A program made the translations under genes and the position numbers. DNA of 60,485 bases from MGBC120314 sp964403785 (GTDB lineage Bacteria; Bacillota; Clostridia; Lachnospirales; Lachnospiraceae), in assembly GCA_964403785.1 (NCBI GenBank), contig CAYOHM010000001.1, positions 1 through 60,485 of the forward strand. Reading direction: 5' to 3'. The notes under the pieces were generated by a model, which was not told where the DNA came from, made no database searches, and saw only the letters and a program-made list of their open reading frames with translations. Numbering within the stretch: position 1 is the stretch's first letter; each line of letters opens with the position of its first letter. This document shows positions 35,583 to 43,696 of the stretch, one piece after another.

Positions 35583-35611
35583 TTGATTATTCAATTCTTT
35601 TCTGTTATACT
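35583..35611 (+). promoter_or_regulatory. Sigma-A promoter of the class A PBP gene
   Basis: TTGATT (35583-35588), 17 bp, then TATACT (35606-35611), with a GAGGAGG ribosome site and ATG 35639 downstream. Confidence 0.65.
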
Positions 35612-35638
35612 TACTTCATATTTATGAGGAGGCATAAA

Positions 35639-38335
35639 ATGAACTTTAAACAGGAGCATATTACTCACCGTAAGAAAGAGCTGACCTCTCTTTCCAGAAG
35701 ATTTTTCAGCTCTTTCAGAGGCATTATTGTTAAATTATGTATTTTTGCCGTTGTTTTTATCGCCGTGGTAGGATGTTCGATGGGATTCGGTATGGTTTCA
35801 GGCATTATAGCCAATACCCCCGACATTGAAACCATTGATGTTTCGCCCACTAAATTTGCCACCAAAATATACGATAACCAGGGCAATGAAATAGAAACAT
35901 TAATATCGGAGGGTTCCAACAGAGTTTATGTATCTTTGGACCAGATACCCGAAACTCTCCAGCATGCATTCATTGCCGTCGAGGATGAACGTTTTTATAC
36001 CCATAACGGCATTGACCTGAGAGGTATCGCAAGAGCTGCTTCGGTTGCAGTTAAAAATATGGGACTCAGTGAGGGTGCAAGTACAATCACGCAGCAGCTT
36101 ATCAAGAATACCGTATTTAACGCATACAACGAAAGCACTCTTGAAAAAATCGAAAGAAAAATTCAGGAGCAGTACCTTGCGGTACGTCTTGATTCCGAGA
36201 TGGGCAAGGATGCCATTTTGGAAAATTACCTCAATATCATCAATCTCGGGAACGGCAACCTCGGCGTGCAGGCAGCCGCCAATAACTACTTTAACAAGGA
36301 CGTTTCCGAATTGACGCTGTCAGAATGTGCGGTAATTGCCGGAATCACTAAAAACCCCGTCGGGTACAATCCGATAAATCATCCTGACGATAACAGGAAG
36401 CGTCAGCTGGAGGTCTTAAATCATATGCGTGAGCAAAATTATATTACTCAGGCAGAATATGATGAGGCCGTAAATGATGATGTTTATTCAAGGATTCAGG
36501 ATATACATGTTGAATCAACCGGAAATTCCGTTTACTCGTATTTTACGGATGCTTTGATTGACTCACTCATTGATGATTTAAAAACGCAGCTTGGATATAC
36601 CGAAAATCAGGCAACCAACCTTATTTACAGCGGAGGTCTTGCAATTTATTCAACCCAGGATACGCAAATGCAAAAGATTGCCGACGATATCCTGAATGAC
36701 CCGGATAACTACCCTGACAATACCTCAGTTTCAATTTCGCTGGATCTTACCGTAGTTGATTCTGCCGGAAAGAAGCGCTACCTGACGCATTACAGCCTAC
36801 TTAATTACTATCAGAAGGATTTGGGATATACGAATTATTCACTTCTTTTTTCCAACGAGGAGGAAGCTCGCGAGGCTGTTGATGCATATGAGGAATCACT
36901 CGAGGATTCCGGTTACACAGTTGAGTATGAAGCGCTTTATTATACTCTCCAGCCGCAGATTTCATTCTCGCTTATGGACCAGAAAACAGGTGAGGTCAAG
37001 GTCATTGTCGGTGGACGTGGAACTAAGGAGACAAGCCGTTCAATGAACAGAGCCACCAACACATACCGTTCTCCAGGTTCTACAATCAAGCCGCTTGTAG
37101 ATTACGGACCTGCACTTGATGCAGGCGGACTTACTCTGGCAACGGTATTTGATGACTGTCCGTATTATTATAAGTCCAGTGGTCAGATAGTAACCAACTG
37201 GAACAAAAAGTACAAGGGTCTTATGACAATGCGAACAGCCCTTAAACTTTCAGAAAACGTTCCTGCCGTAAAATGTTTAGCACAGATTACACCAAGCCTC
37301 GGCTTCTCATATTTGCAGCAGTTTGGTTTAAGTACTCTCGTATCACCTAATGAAGCCATAAATGGCGTACATGATGTTACGGAAGCTCTTGCAATCGGCG
37401 GTATGACACTTGGTGTTTATAACATTGATATGTGTGCTGCGTATGCAACCTACGCCAATGACGGAGTTTACACAAAGCCCGTATATTACACAAAGGTTTA
37501 CGACCACAGCGGTAACCTGCTTATAGACAATACAAATCTTGATACGCACAGGGTTGTAAAATCCACAACCGCATGGCTTATGACAAGCGCTATGCAGTCA
37601 GTTGTAAACGAAGGTACCGGTACCAAGGCAAAAATCAGCAATCAGCCGGTAGCCGGCAAAACCGGTACAAGTAACTCGGACGGTGATTTATGGTTTGTAG
37701 GTTATACCCCATATTACACGGCAGCGATTTGGACCGGTTATGATGATGACAGCTCACGCGCCGTAAAGGTTGAGCATACCGCACTCTGGTCGAAGATAAT
37801 GACCAAGATACACGAGGATTTGCCAACCAAATCCTTTGATGAGCAGCCAAGTGATATAGTAGAAGTTCAGGTTTGCTCACAGTCCGGAATGCTTCCTGCA
37901 GCCGGTCTTTGTGAAAATGACGAAAGAGGCAGCCAGATTATCACGGAATACTTTGCAAAAGGAACAGAACCGACAGAAACCTGTACTGCTCATGGTTACT
38001 ACCAGATATGCGGCGAAACAGGTAAGCTTTCAGTCGGCACCTGCCCTGCAACTACAAGACTTATGGTAAAAAGACCGGCAAACGGTTCCAAGGCAGCGGA
38101 TGACTATGTGGTCGACTCCAAGGTTGATTTAACCGTACCGGATGCAGCGTACACAATTCCATATGAATTGGCGGATGCAGTTTGTCCTGTACATGGCGCG
38201 TGGTATCTTGAGCAGTTGGGTATAAGCACCGGTGCATCCATAGACGATTTCTCATCATCTGAAAATTATGAAGACGATTCAGGTAATGAAGATAATTCAA
38301 ATAATGAAGATAATTCAGGTTCAAACGAGGAATAG
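35639..38335 (+). CDS. Class A penicillin-binding protein (PBP1A-like)
   Basis: An 898-residue bifunctional wall synthase. A membrane helix near residues 30-55 is followed by a GT51 glycosyltransferase (EDERFYTHNGIDLRGIARA, GASTITQQLIKN) and a transpeptidase with SPGSTIKPL (active Ser), the SEN triad (LSENVPAVK) and KTGT (VAGKTGTSN). The tail after ~residue 770 has four cysteines and then an Asn/Asp/Glu/Ser-rich end (SENYEDDSGN...). It polymerises and cross-links peptidoglycan at the membrane. ATG 35639 is chosen for its GAGGAGG site; an upstream ATG overlaps that site. Confidence 0.94.
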   Translation: MNFKQEHITHRKKELTSLSRRFFSSFRGIIVKLCIFAVVFIAVVGCSMGFGMVSGIIANTPDIETIDVSPTKFATKIYDNQGNEIETLISEGSNRVYVSLDQIPETLQHAFIAVEDERFYTHNGIDLRGIARAASVAVKNMGLSEGASTITQQLIKNTVFNAYNESTLEKIERKIQEQYLAVRLDSEMGKDAILENYLNIINLGNGNLGVQAAANNYFNKDVSELTLSECAVIAGITKNPVGYNPINHPDDNRKRQLEVLNHMREQNYITQAEYDEAVNDDVYSRIQDIHVESTGNSVYSYFTDALIDSLIDDLKTQLGYTENQATNLIYSGGLAIYSTQDTQMQKIADDILNDPDNYPDNTSVSISLDLTVVDSAGKKRYLTHYSLLNYYQKDLGYTNYSLLFSNEEEAREAVDAYEESLEDSGYTVEYEALYYTLQPQISFSLMDQKTGEVKVIVGGRGTKETSRSMNRATNTYRSPGSTIKPLVDYGPALDAGGLTLATVFDDCPYYYKSSGQIVTNWNKKYKGLMTMRTALKLSENVPAVKCLAQITPSLGFSYLQQFGLSTLVSPNEAINGVHDVTEALAIGGMTLGVYNIDMCAAYATYANDGVYTKPVYYTKVYDHSGNLLIDNTNLDTHRVVKSTTAWLMTSAMQSVVNEGTGTKAKISNQPVAGKTGTSNSDGDLWFVGYTPYYTAAIWTGYDDDSSRAVKVEHTALWSKIMTKIHEDLPTKSFDEQPSDIVEVQVCSQSGMLPAAGLCENDERGSQIITEYFAKGTEPTETCTAHGYYQICGETGKLSVGTCPATTRLMVKRPANGSKAADDYVVDSKVDLTVPDAAYTIPYELADAVCPVHGAWYLEQLGISTGASIDDFSSSENYEDDSGNEDNSNNEDNSGSNEE

Positions 38336-38340
38336 ACTTA

Positions 38341-38364
38341 AGGGGCTTTCGTATGAAAGCCCCT
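38341..38364. terminator. Convergent terminator hairpin between PBP and spoVAE
   Basis: A perfect 10-bp stem (AGGGGCTTTC / GAAAGCCCCT) with a GTAT loop. Flanking T-runs are weak on both sides, so efficiency is uncertain. Confidence 0.6.
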
Positions 38365-38372
38365 AATTATAT

Positions 38373-38729
38373 TTATTTCTTCATTTTAGGGTCACAAAGC
38401 AAAGCTGCAATATACCCGAATAACAAAGCCGCAGATATACCTACTGCCCCTGCTTTAAGACCTCCCATAAAGGTTCCGAGAAGTCCGTTTTCATCAACAG
38501 CTTCCTTAACTCCCTTCCATAACACATTTCCAAAGCCGCAAAGCGGAACCGAAGCTCCGGCTCCGGCGAATTCAAGAAATGGCTCATATATGCCTAAAGC
38601 ACCAAGAACGGCACCCGTACATACCAGCAAAACCATAATTCTTCCCGGCATCAGCTTGGTTTTATCCATAAGGAGCTGAGCAAAAAAACAAATAATTCCG
38701 CCAATTAAAAAAGCCTTTAAATAATCCAT
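38373..38729 (-). CDS. spoVAE: Stage V sporulation protein AE (SpoVAE)
   Basis: A 118-residue SpoVAE membrane protein. FLIGGIICFFAQLLMDKTKLMPGRIMVLLV and GAGASVPLCGFGNVLWKGVKEAV are highly characteristic. It belongs to the SpoVA channel that moves Ca-dipicolinate into the forespore and out at germination. It follows spoVAD by 6 bp. The spoVAC gene that normally precedes this pair is ~2.3 kb away in another cluster. Confidence 0.95.
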   Translation of the reverse strand: MDYLKAFLIGGIICFFAQLLMDKTKLMPGRIMVLLVCTGAVLGALGIYEPFLEFAGAGASVPLCGFGNVLWKGVKEAVDENGLLGTFMGGLKAGAVGISAALLFGYIAALLCDPKMKK

Positions 38730-38735
38730 ATCACA

Positions 38736-39773
38736 CTATTCCCTCTCTAAAATAATTCCGTGTGCTATTCCAGGCACAGAATGTCCTTCATTGTAGCTCA
38801 CCGGTGAAACAAGAGCCCCTGTTGGTATAAACAAAACTCTTTTCCATACACGGGCTTTTATTTTTTCCAAAATATGGCTGCACAGAACAACCGCACTGCA
38901 CCCACAGCCGCTTCCACCCGAATGTGTATCCTGTTTTTCATTGTCATACACCATAAGTCCGCAATCCATATATCGCCCGCTTATGTCATATCCCTGCTGT
39001 TTTACAAGATTAATTATTATGTCACGCCCGACACTTCCCAAATCTCCTGTAATAATTTTGTCATAGTAATCCACGCAAGCACCCAAATCTTTTAAATTTG
39101 CACACACTAAATCCGCTGCTGCAGGTGCCATACAGGCACCCATATTCATACTGTCCTTTACACCGTAATCAACTATTTTACCCGTTGTTATTCCTGCAAT
39201 TCTTACATTTGGCGCATCACTTGCCGGTGAGGGCTCTTTTCCTATCATAACCGCACCGCACCCGGTAACCGTCCATGTAGCGGAAAGAGGTCTTTGATTG
39301 CCATATGCAAGCGGAAATCTAAACTGTTTCTCCGCACTGGCAAAGTGGCTTGATGCCACCGCGATTGTTCTGTCCGCATATCCGGCATTTACCGCCATGG
39401 ATGCCAGAGCCATAGTTTCTCCCATAGTAGAGCATGCCCCATAAACACCAAAAAACGGCACATTATACTTTATAAGTCCAAATGTACTTCCAATCAACTG
39501 TCCCAGCAAATCACCTGCAAAAATATATCTTATGTCCTCTGTGACAAGATTGGATTTTTTAAGGAGCTTATCCACCGTTTTGGTCTGAAGATTGCTTTCT
39601 GCCTCCTCCCACGTATTCATTCCAAACATCGGGTCCTCGCATACCTCATCAAACAAATCCTTAAGCGGACCCTCTCCCTCCTTTTTGCCCACAATACAAG
39701 CCGTGTTTTGTATATAGGGAGGGTTTTTAAACAATATACTTTGTTTTCCCTTTATTTCACTGTTTTTTTCCAT
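38736..39773 (-). CDS. spoVAD: Stage V sporulation protein AD (SpoVAD)
   Basis: A 345-residue thiolase-fold protein that binds dipicolinic acid on the spore inner membrane. Motifs include VYGACSTMGETMALASM, VASSHFASAEKQFRFPLAYGNQRP and THSGGSGCGCSAVVL. The start is ATG 39773 because GGAGG followed by seven T lies directly before it; the open frame extends further upstream without a ribosome site and through the terminator hairpin. The Shine-Dalgarno sequence lies in the 3' arm of that hairpin. Confidence 0.95.
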   Translation of the reverse strand: MEKNSEIKGKQSILFKNPPYIQNTACIVGKKEGEGPLKDLFDEVCEDPMFGMNTWEEAESNLQTKTVDKLLKKSNLVTEDIRYIFAGDLLGQLIGSTFGLIKYNVPFFGVYGACSTMGETMALASMAVNAGYADRTIAVASSHFASAEKQFRFPLAYGNQRPLSATWTVTGCGAVMIGKEPSPASDAPNVRIAGITTGKIVDYGVKDSMNMGACMAPAAADLVCANLKDLGACVDYYDKIITGDLGSVGRDIIINLVKQQGYDISGRYMDCGLMVYDNEKQDTHSGGSGCGCSAVVLCSHILEKIKARVWKRVLFIPTGALVSPVSYNEGHSVPGIAHGIILERE

Positions 39774-39777
39774 AAAA

Positions 39778-39813
39778 AAACCTCCAAATATTTTTATTAG
39801 TATTTGGAGGTTT
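39778..39813 (-). terminator. Terminator hairpin masking the spoVAD ribosome site
   Basis: A perfect 13-bp stem on the minus strand (AAACCTCCAAATA / TATTTGGAGGTTT) with a 10-nt loop. T-run continues to the spoVAD ATG. It can end the ilvE transcript and would hide GGAGG in any read-through RNA. Confidence 0.8.
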
Positions 39814-39827
39814 ATAATTTCTATTAG
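39798..39827 (-). promoter_or_regulatory. Predicted sigma-G-like promoter of spoVAD-AE
   Basis: On the minus strand CTAATA (39822-39827), 17 bp, then AATACTA (39798-39804), near the forespore sigma-G pattern TGMATA-N17/18-CATWMTA (4/6 and 6/7 by my count). The hairpin 5' arm lies within the spacer and -10. Confidence 0.5.
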
Positions 39828-39849
39828 AAAATTTTTAATTTGGCAATAA

Positions 39850-40875
39850 TTACATAATCTTGTAAATCCAGCCCTTAGGAGCTTCAATACGTCCCATCTG
39901 GATACCTGTGAGAGTATCATAAAGCTTCTGGGTTACAGGACCCATCTGTGTCATACCTGTTGGAATACAGATTTCATTGCCGTGGTCAACAATCTTGCCA
40001 ACCGGCGAAATGACAGCCGCAGTACCGCAAAGACCACACTCAGCCATATCCTTTAATTCGTCCTTATGTATCCTTCTCTCCTCAACTTCAAGACCCAGAT
40101 AATCCTTGGCAACAGTAAGGAGTGAACGTCTTGTGATTGATGGAAGAATTGTGCTTGACTTAGGAGTAACTACCTTGCCATCCTTTGTCACAAAAATAAA
40201 GTTAGCTCCGCCTGTTTCCTCTACATAGGTTCTCGTTGCAGCATCAAGATACATATTCTCATCATAGCCCTGATTATGTGCATCAACTATGGCATGAAGG
40301 CTCATTGCATAGTTAAGTCCTGCTTTGATATGTCCGGTTCCGTTAGGAGCTGCACGGTCAAAATCACAAACACGTATGGTAAGCGGCTTTACACCACCCT
40401 TAAAGTAAGGTCCGACAGGAGTTGTGAATATTCTGAACTGATACTCTGTTGCAGGCTTTACACCGATAACTGCATTGCTTCCGAACATATATGGGCGGAT
40501 ATAAAGTGTTGCACCCGTTCCGTAAGGAGGAACATAAGCTGCATTAGCCTCCACCGTTTTGATAACTGCATCAACAAACTTATCCTGTGCAAATACAGGC
40601 ATCTCAAGTCTTTTGCAGGAATTCTCCATACGCTCTGCATTCAAATCAGGACGGAAGGTTACTATATGTCCATCCTCCGTAGTATATGCCTTCATACCCT
40701 CAAAACAGGTCTGTGCATACTGAAGTACGCCCGCGCACTCGCTAATCACCACATTGGAATCTGAAATGAGAGCGCCCTCATCCCAAGCTCCGTCCTTGTA
40801 ATTAGAAACAAATCTCTTATCTGTCTCAACATAGCCAAAACCAAGATTGCCCCAGTCAATATTTTTCTTTTCCAT
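39850..40875 (-). CDS. ilvE: Branched-chain amino-acid aminotransferase
   Basis: A 341-residue class IV PLP-dependent aminotransferase. Recognisable parts are CAGVLQYAQTCFEGMKAYT, the active-site region HIKAGLNYAMSLHAIVDAHNQGYDENMYLDA (Lys in HIKAGLNYA) and VEETGGANFIFV, SSTILPSITRRSLLTVA. It makes Leu, Ile and Val from their keto acids. ATG 40875 has AAAGGG upstream and lies downstream of a sigma-A promoter; the earlier in-frame ATG coincides with the -35 region. No T-box was seen. Confidence 0.94.
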   Translation of the reverse strand: MEKKNIDWGNLGFGYVETDKRFVSNYKDGAWDEGALISDSNVVISECAGVLQYAQTCFEGMKAYTTEDGHIVTFRPDLNAERMENSCKRLEMPVFAQDKFVDAVIKTVEANAAYVPPYGTGATLYIRPYMFGSNAVIGVKPATEYQFRIFTTPVGPYFKGGVKPLTIRVCDFDRAAPNGTGHIKAGLNYAMSLHAIVDAHNQGYDENMYLDAATRTYVEETGGANFIFVTKDGKVVTPKSSTILPSITRRSLLTVAKDYLGLEVEERRIHKDELKDMAECGLCGTAAVISPVGKIVDHGNEICIPTGMTQMGPVTQKLYDTLTGIQMGRIEAPKGWIYKIM

Positions 40876-40954
40876 GATTTGAACCCTTTCTGTATTATAA
40901 AATATACGAGTGCCAAAAACTTTTTGCCGCCCGTTTGTAAAACAATCTTTGTTA

Positions 40955-40983
40955 ATCATAACTCTAACCTTATTTAACGTCAA
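40955..40983 (-). promoter_or_regulatory. Sigma-A promoter of ilvE
   Basis: On the minus strand TTGACG (40978-40983), 17 bp, then TATGAT (40955-40960). Confidence 0.7.
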
Positions 40984-41038
40984 GTAATTATAATTAAATT
41001 CAACATTATAATAATTTATAAAGAATCTGTGAACTTTA

Positions 41039-41067
41039 TTGAAATAATTGAATTTTTATGCTAAATT
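41039..41067 (+). promoter_or_regulatory. Sigma-A promoter of the BI-1 gene
   Basis: TTGAAA (41039-41044), 17 bp, then TAAATT (41062-41067), with a GGGGG ribosome site upstream of ATG 41099. Confidence 0.55.
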
Positions 41068-41098
41068 GTGTGTAAATTATTTACAGGGGGTATTTATC

Positions 41099-41833
41099 AT
41101 GACTAACTATAACGAATACACAGATTATGATGATGATAATGACAGTAAAATGCTGCGTGGAAAGCTTCTTGCAGCTAATTTTGAGGAGAATGTAATCGCA
41201 CAGTCCTATGCTTTTATGTTCGTTGCGCTTCTTATCACGGCATTTACAGCATACTATGTAGCTTCATCACCCGTTATTTTTAACAAGCTTTATTATTCAC
41301 CGTTCACTCTTATTGTGTTATGCATTTCCGAGCTTGTTATCGTAATGGCAGCCAACTTTACACTGTCAAGGAATGCCGTTATTCCAAGTGCAGTACTTTT
41401 TACGGTATATTCCGTGATAAATGGTGCAACCTTGTCAAGTATTTTTATCATCTATGAAATAGGCAGTATATATACAGCCTTTATCGCTTGTTCATTGATG
41501 TTCGGTGCAATGTCGCTTTACGGATTAGCCACCAAAAAAGACCTTACTTCCATAGGAAGCCTTTGTTTTACGCTGCTTTTGGGATTAATTATTGCAGGTG
41601 TGGTTAATATTTTTCTTGGCAGCTCCGTTTTGGATACACTTCTGTCCGTTGTTGGAATCGTTATTTTCGTGGGTATCATTGCATATGACACACAGAAGAT
41701 TAAATCCATGATTTATTATACGGATTCGGAGAACATTACCTGCATCGCACTTATGGGAGCGCTTGAATTGTACCTTGATTTCATCAATCTTTTTCTCAGG
41801 CTGCTGCGACTTTTTGCCAGACGCAGGGATTAA
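41099..41833 (+). CDS. Bax inhibitor-1 (YetJ/YbhL) family membrane protein
   Basis: A 244-residue protein with seven membrane helices after an acidic N-terminus (YTDYDDDNDS). VYSVINGATLSSIFIIYEIGSI, AMSLYGLATKKDLTSIGS and the C-terminal IAYDTQKI...LYLDFINLFLRLLRLF are typical of BI-1/UPF0005. Bacterial relatives such as YetJ are pH-gated calcium leak channels. ATG 41099 is used because of the GGGGG site; the longer frame has none. It stands alone on the plus strand between the two spoVA blocks. Confidence 0.92.
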   Translation: MTNYNEYTDYDDDNDSKMLRGKLLAANFEENVIAQSYAFMFVALLITAFTAYYVASSPVIFNKLYYSPFTLIVLCISELVIVMAANFTLSRNAVIPSAVLFTVYSVINGATLSSIFIIYEIGSIYTAFIACSLMFGAMSLYGLATKKDLTSIGSLCFTLLLGLIIAGVVNIFLGSSVLDTLLSVVGIVIFVGIIAYDTQKIKSMIYYTDSENITCIALMGALELYLDFINLFLRLLRLFARRRD

Positions 41834-41850
41834 AAGCGTTTTATTAAATA

Positions 41851-41892
41851 AAAAGTGTCCCTTTATCGAAGCGATAAAAGGACACTTTTTTT
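41851..41892. terminator. Bidirectional terminator between BI-1 and the spoVA-linked small gene
   Basis: Stem AAAAGTGTCC...TTTATCG paired with CGATAAA...GGACACTTTT, T-runs on both strands. It can terminate both the BI-1 transcript and the spoVAA-AB-AC transcript. Confidence 0.85.
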
Positions 41893-42079
41893 ATAATGGA
41901 AATGTGCCTATCTTTTCAACAAGCTGTTCCATTTCATCCTTAGATTTTACATTTCTTGCCTCATTGATAACATCCCTTCTTTGTTCCTCCGTCATCCCTG
42001 CGAAGGCGTTCATAGCGCAAATATTCTCAATCATAGATAGAGAAAATGCTATCGGCATCTGGTCACTTTCCTGTTCCAT
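41891..42079 (-). CDS. Small conserved-looking protein at the end of the spoVAA-AB-AC block
   Basis: A 62-residue soluble protein: a short hydrophobic N-terminal segment (MPIAFSLSMIENICAMNAFA) then MTEEQRRDVINEARNVKSKDEMEQLVEKIG. It has a good AGGGGG ribosome site and follows spoVAC by 12 bp. I recall similar small clostridial proteins of unknown function with a TEEQ...KSKEEM pattern but cannot name a family. Co-transcription with spoVA suggests expression during sporulation. Confidence 0.7.
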   Translation of the reverse strand: MEQESDQMPIAFSLSMIENICAMNAFAGMTEEQRRDVINEARNVKSKDEMEQLVEKIGTFPL

Positions 42080-42091
42080 TGTTAAATCCCC

Positions 42092-42562
42092 CTACCAAAA
42101 ATTTAAGAGCGTTCCTGCCCAATATATAATTCCTAAGCCCCAGCTCGTCACAAGGCCGTATAGAATAACCGGACCGGCAATTTGAAATATCCTGCATCCG
42201 ACACCGAATACCCAGCCCTCTTTCTTAAATTCCATTGCCGGTGCACAAACACCGTTTGCAAAGCCCGTAATCGGCACCAGTGCTCCGGCGCCACCCCACT
42301 TCACTATGCTTGGAAAGATATTAAGGCACGTTAATATCACACTTAGCAAGACCAGAATAACCGTCTCCCACAGTCCCGCCGTCTTGTTATCAAGTCCCAT
42401 ATTCATAAATATGTTCATTATGAACTGGCCCAAAGTACAGATGATACCACCCGTTATAAATGCGTTGACCGCATTCTTCAAAAAATTGTGCGTCGGAGTT
42501 ATCTTTTCAACATATTCATTATATATTTTGTTTCTTTCCTCCTGCTGCAAATTCTCCTGCAT
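42092..42562 (-). CDS. spoVAC: Stage V sporulation protein AC (SpoVAC)
   Basis: A 156-residue membrane protein. IYNEYVEKITPTHNFLKNAVNAFITGGIICTLGQ and GAGALVPITGFANGVCAPAMEFKKEGWVFGVG are diagnostic. SpoVAC is the mechanosensitive component of the dipicolinate channel. It follows spoVAB by 38 bp. It is normally followed by spoVAD; here a 62-residue gene and a terminator end the block. Confidence 0.95.
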   Translation of the reverse strand: MQENLQQEERNKIYNEYVEKITPTHNFLKNAVNAFITGGIICTLGQFIMNIFMNMGLDNKTAGLWETVILVLLSVILTCLNIFPSIVKWGGAGALVPITGFANGVCAPAMEFKKEGWVFGVGCRIFQIAGPVILYGLVTSWGLGIIYWAGTLLNFW

Positions 42563-42600
42563 ACAATTACCCTCCTCGTATTTTTTAGTTTCTCAATTCC

Positions 42601-43008
42601 TTATTTCAAAAAGAAATATACAAGCCCTCCTATACCTTTTCCAATTGCCATCATAAGAATTATAAAGCCGAGCCCCTCCTTTAATTTCGTTCTCATGATA
42701 AATACGGGTATGGTCTTTATAACCTCAGCCAGTGCCACAGCCAGACAGCCTGAATAAATGCCGCCGACTATACCATAAATTATATAAAACGGCAATTTAA
42801 ACGGTATGTGTATACTGTATACCCACAGCACATTTCCGAGTGTTGCGCCCCAGATAACACATTCTTCATATAATCTTATTTTGCTTGCGGAATGTGTGCG
42901 CTGTGCCATTCGGTTTATTATTCCGAGAGTTGTGATAAGGGCATACACCCCGCCGGATACAAGAAGTCCCGCCGAAAATCCCATTAAACCCCTTATAATA
43001 TCAAACAT
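42601..43008 (-). CDS. spoVAB: Stage V sporulation protein AB (SpoVAB)
   Basis: A 135-residue membrane protein with four helices. GLMGFSAGLLVSGGVYALITTLGIINRMAQRT and YSGCLAVALAEVIKTIPVFIMRTKL match SpoVAB. The ATG at 43008, after GGAGGAG, overlaps the spoVAA stop; a GTG just before it is also possible. Middle gene of the block. Confidence 0.93.
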   Translation of the reverse strand: MFDIIRGLMGFSAGLLVSGGVYALITTLGIINRMAQRTHSASKIRLYEECVIWGATLGNVLWVYSIHIPFKLPFYIIYGIVGGIYSGCLAVALAEVIKTIPVFIMRTKLKEGLGFIILMMAIGKGIGGLVYFFLK

Positions 43009-43618
43009 CACTCTCCTCCTTTAAACGCGAGGCTCTGTCAACAATGGCACTATTTATATCAGTTTCATAGCTTCGCATTTGAACTTCAACCGGAGTTGGT
43101 ACATTATCCAGACGTTTACCGGCAAAATGGTTGTAGAAAATACAAATACCTCCGGTCAGACCTATGCTGTAACACAGTTCAATTACCCCCGTACTTTGGT
43201 TATCTCCCGTAAGCTCGTATAATTTTTCAAAAAGTTCATTTATATTAATATCATTGTTGTATGCCATAATAGTAAACATACTTCCCATAAATACAACAAT
43301 GCATATGGCAATCACCTTGACAACATCAATAAAATTCTTCTTAGGCTTTTTTCTTTTATAGTCAACTATAAAATCGCTTTCGCCCTCGTTACTTACGTCA
43401 ACCTCCGGACATTTTTTCTGAATCAGCTCTATCACTCTAAGCACGGAGAAAACAAAGGTCTTTTCCTTCACGTCCGGAACATTGAGGATAATGATATCTG
43501 AAACCATTTGTTTTATATTTTCATCCTTGCAAAATACAGAACCAACATCCTTAATGCGCACATCCCTTTTATAAACGGCTATGTTCTGGTCAAATTTAAC
43601 ATATACGGTTTCAGGCAT
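43001..43618 (-). CDS. spoVAA: Stage V sporulation protein AA (SpoVAA)
   Basis: A 205-residue protein with an N-terminal soluble domain (VYVKFDQNIAVYKRDVRIKDVGSVFC) and two membrane helices (residues ~103-122 and ~150-167). The FIVDYKRKKPKKNFIDVVKV and SIGLTGGICIFYNHFAGKR stretches fit SpoVAA. Its ATG follows GGAGG plus seven T, the same spacing as spoVAD. The ribosome site is in the 3' arm of a hairpin shared with the yajC terminator. Confidence 0.92.
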   Translation of the reverse strand: MPETVYVKFDQNIAVYKRDVRIKDVGSVFCKDENIKQMVSDIIILNVPDVKEKTFVFSVLRVIELIQKKCPEVDVSNEGESDFIVDYKRKKPKKNFIDVVKVIAICIVVFMGSMFTIMAYNNDININELFEKLYELTGDNQSTGVIELCYSIGLTGGICIFYNHFAGKRLDNVPTPVEVQMRSYETDINSAIVDRASRLKEESDV

Positions 43619-43621
43619 AAA

Positions 43622-43672
43622 AAAACCTCCATCACAACTTTAGTTAATACTATTGTTGTAAATGAAGGTTTT
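43622..43672 (-). terminator. Terminator hairpin masking the spoVAA ribosome site
   Basis: On the minus strand AAAACCTTCAT...ACAAC (43655-43672) pairs with GTTGTGATGGAGGTTTT (43622-43638), with one bulged T and three G-U pairs, and the T-run reaches the spoVAA ATG. It lies just after the yajC stop. Confidence 0.7.
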
Positions 43673-43681
43673 AATTATTCA
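43651..43681 (-). promoter_or_regulatory. Predicted sigma-G-like promoter of spoVAA-AB-AC
   Basis: On the minus strand TGAATA (43676-43681), 18 bp, then AACAATA (43651-43657). The -35 is a full match to TGMATA and the -10 matches CATWMTA at 5/7. The hairpin 5' arm forms the spacer. Confidence 0.5.
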
Positions 43682-43696
43682 GGTAAATTTTAGAAA

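Noticed and set aside
39778..39813. Inverted repeat before spoVAD as the end of an insertion sequence or MITE
   Set aside because: No matching second copy or target duplication is seen; its T-run and ribosome site fit a terminator and leader.
40876..41098. Possible T-box or leader peptide before ilvE
   Set aside because: No T-box consensus (AGGGTGGNACCGCG) or runs of Leu/Ile/Val codons were seen; the promoter explains the gap.
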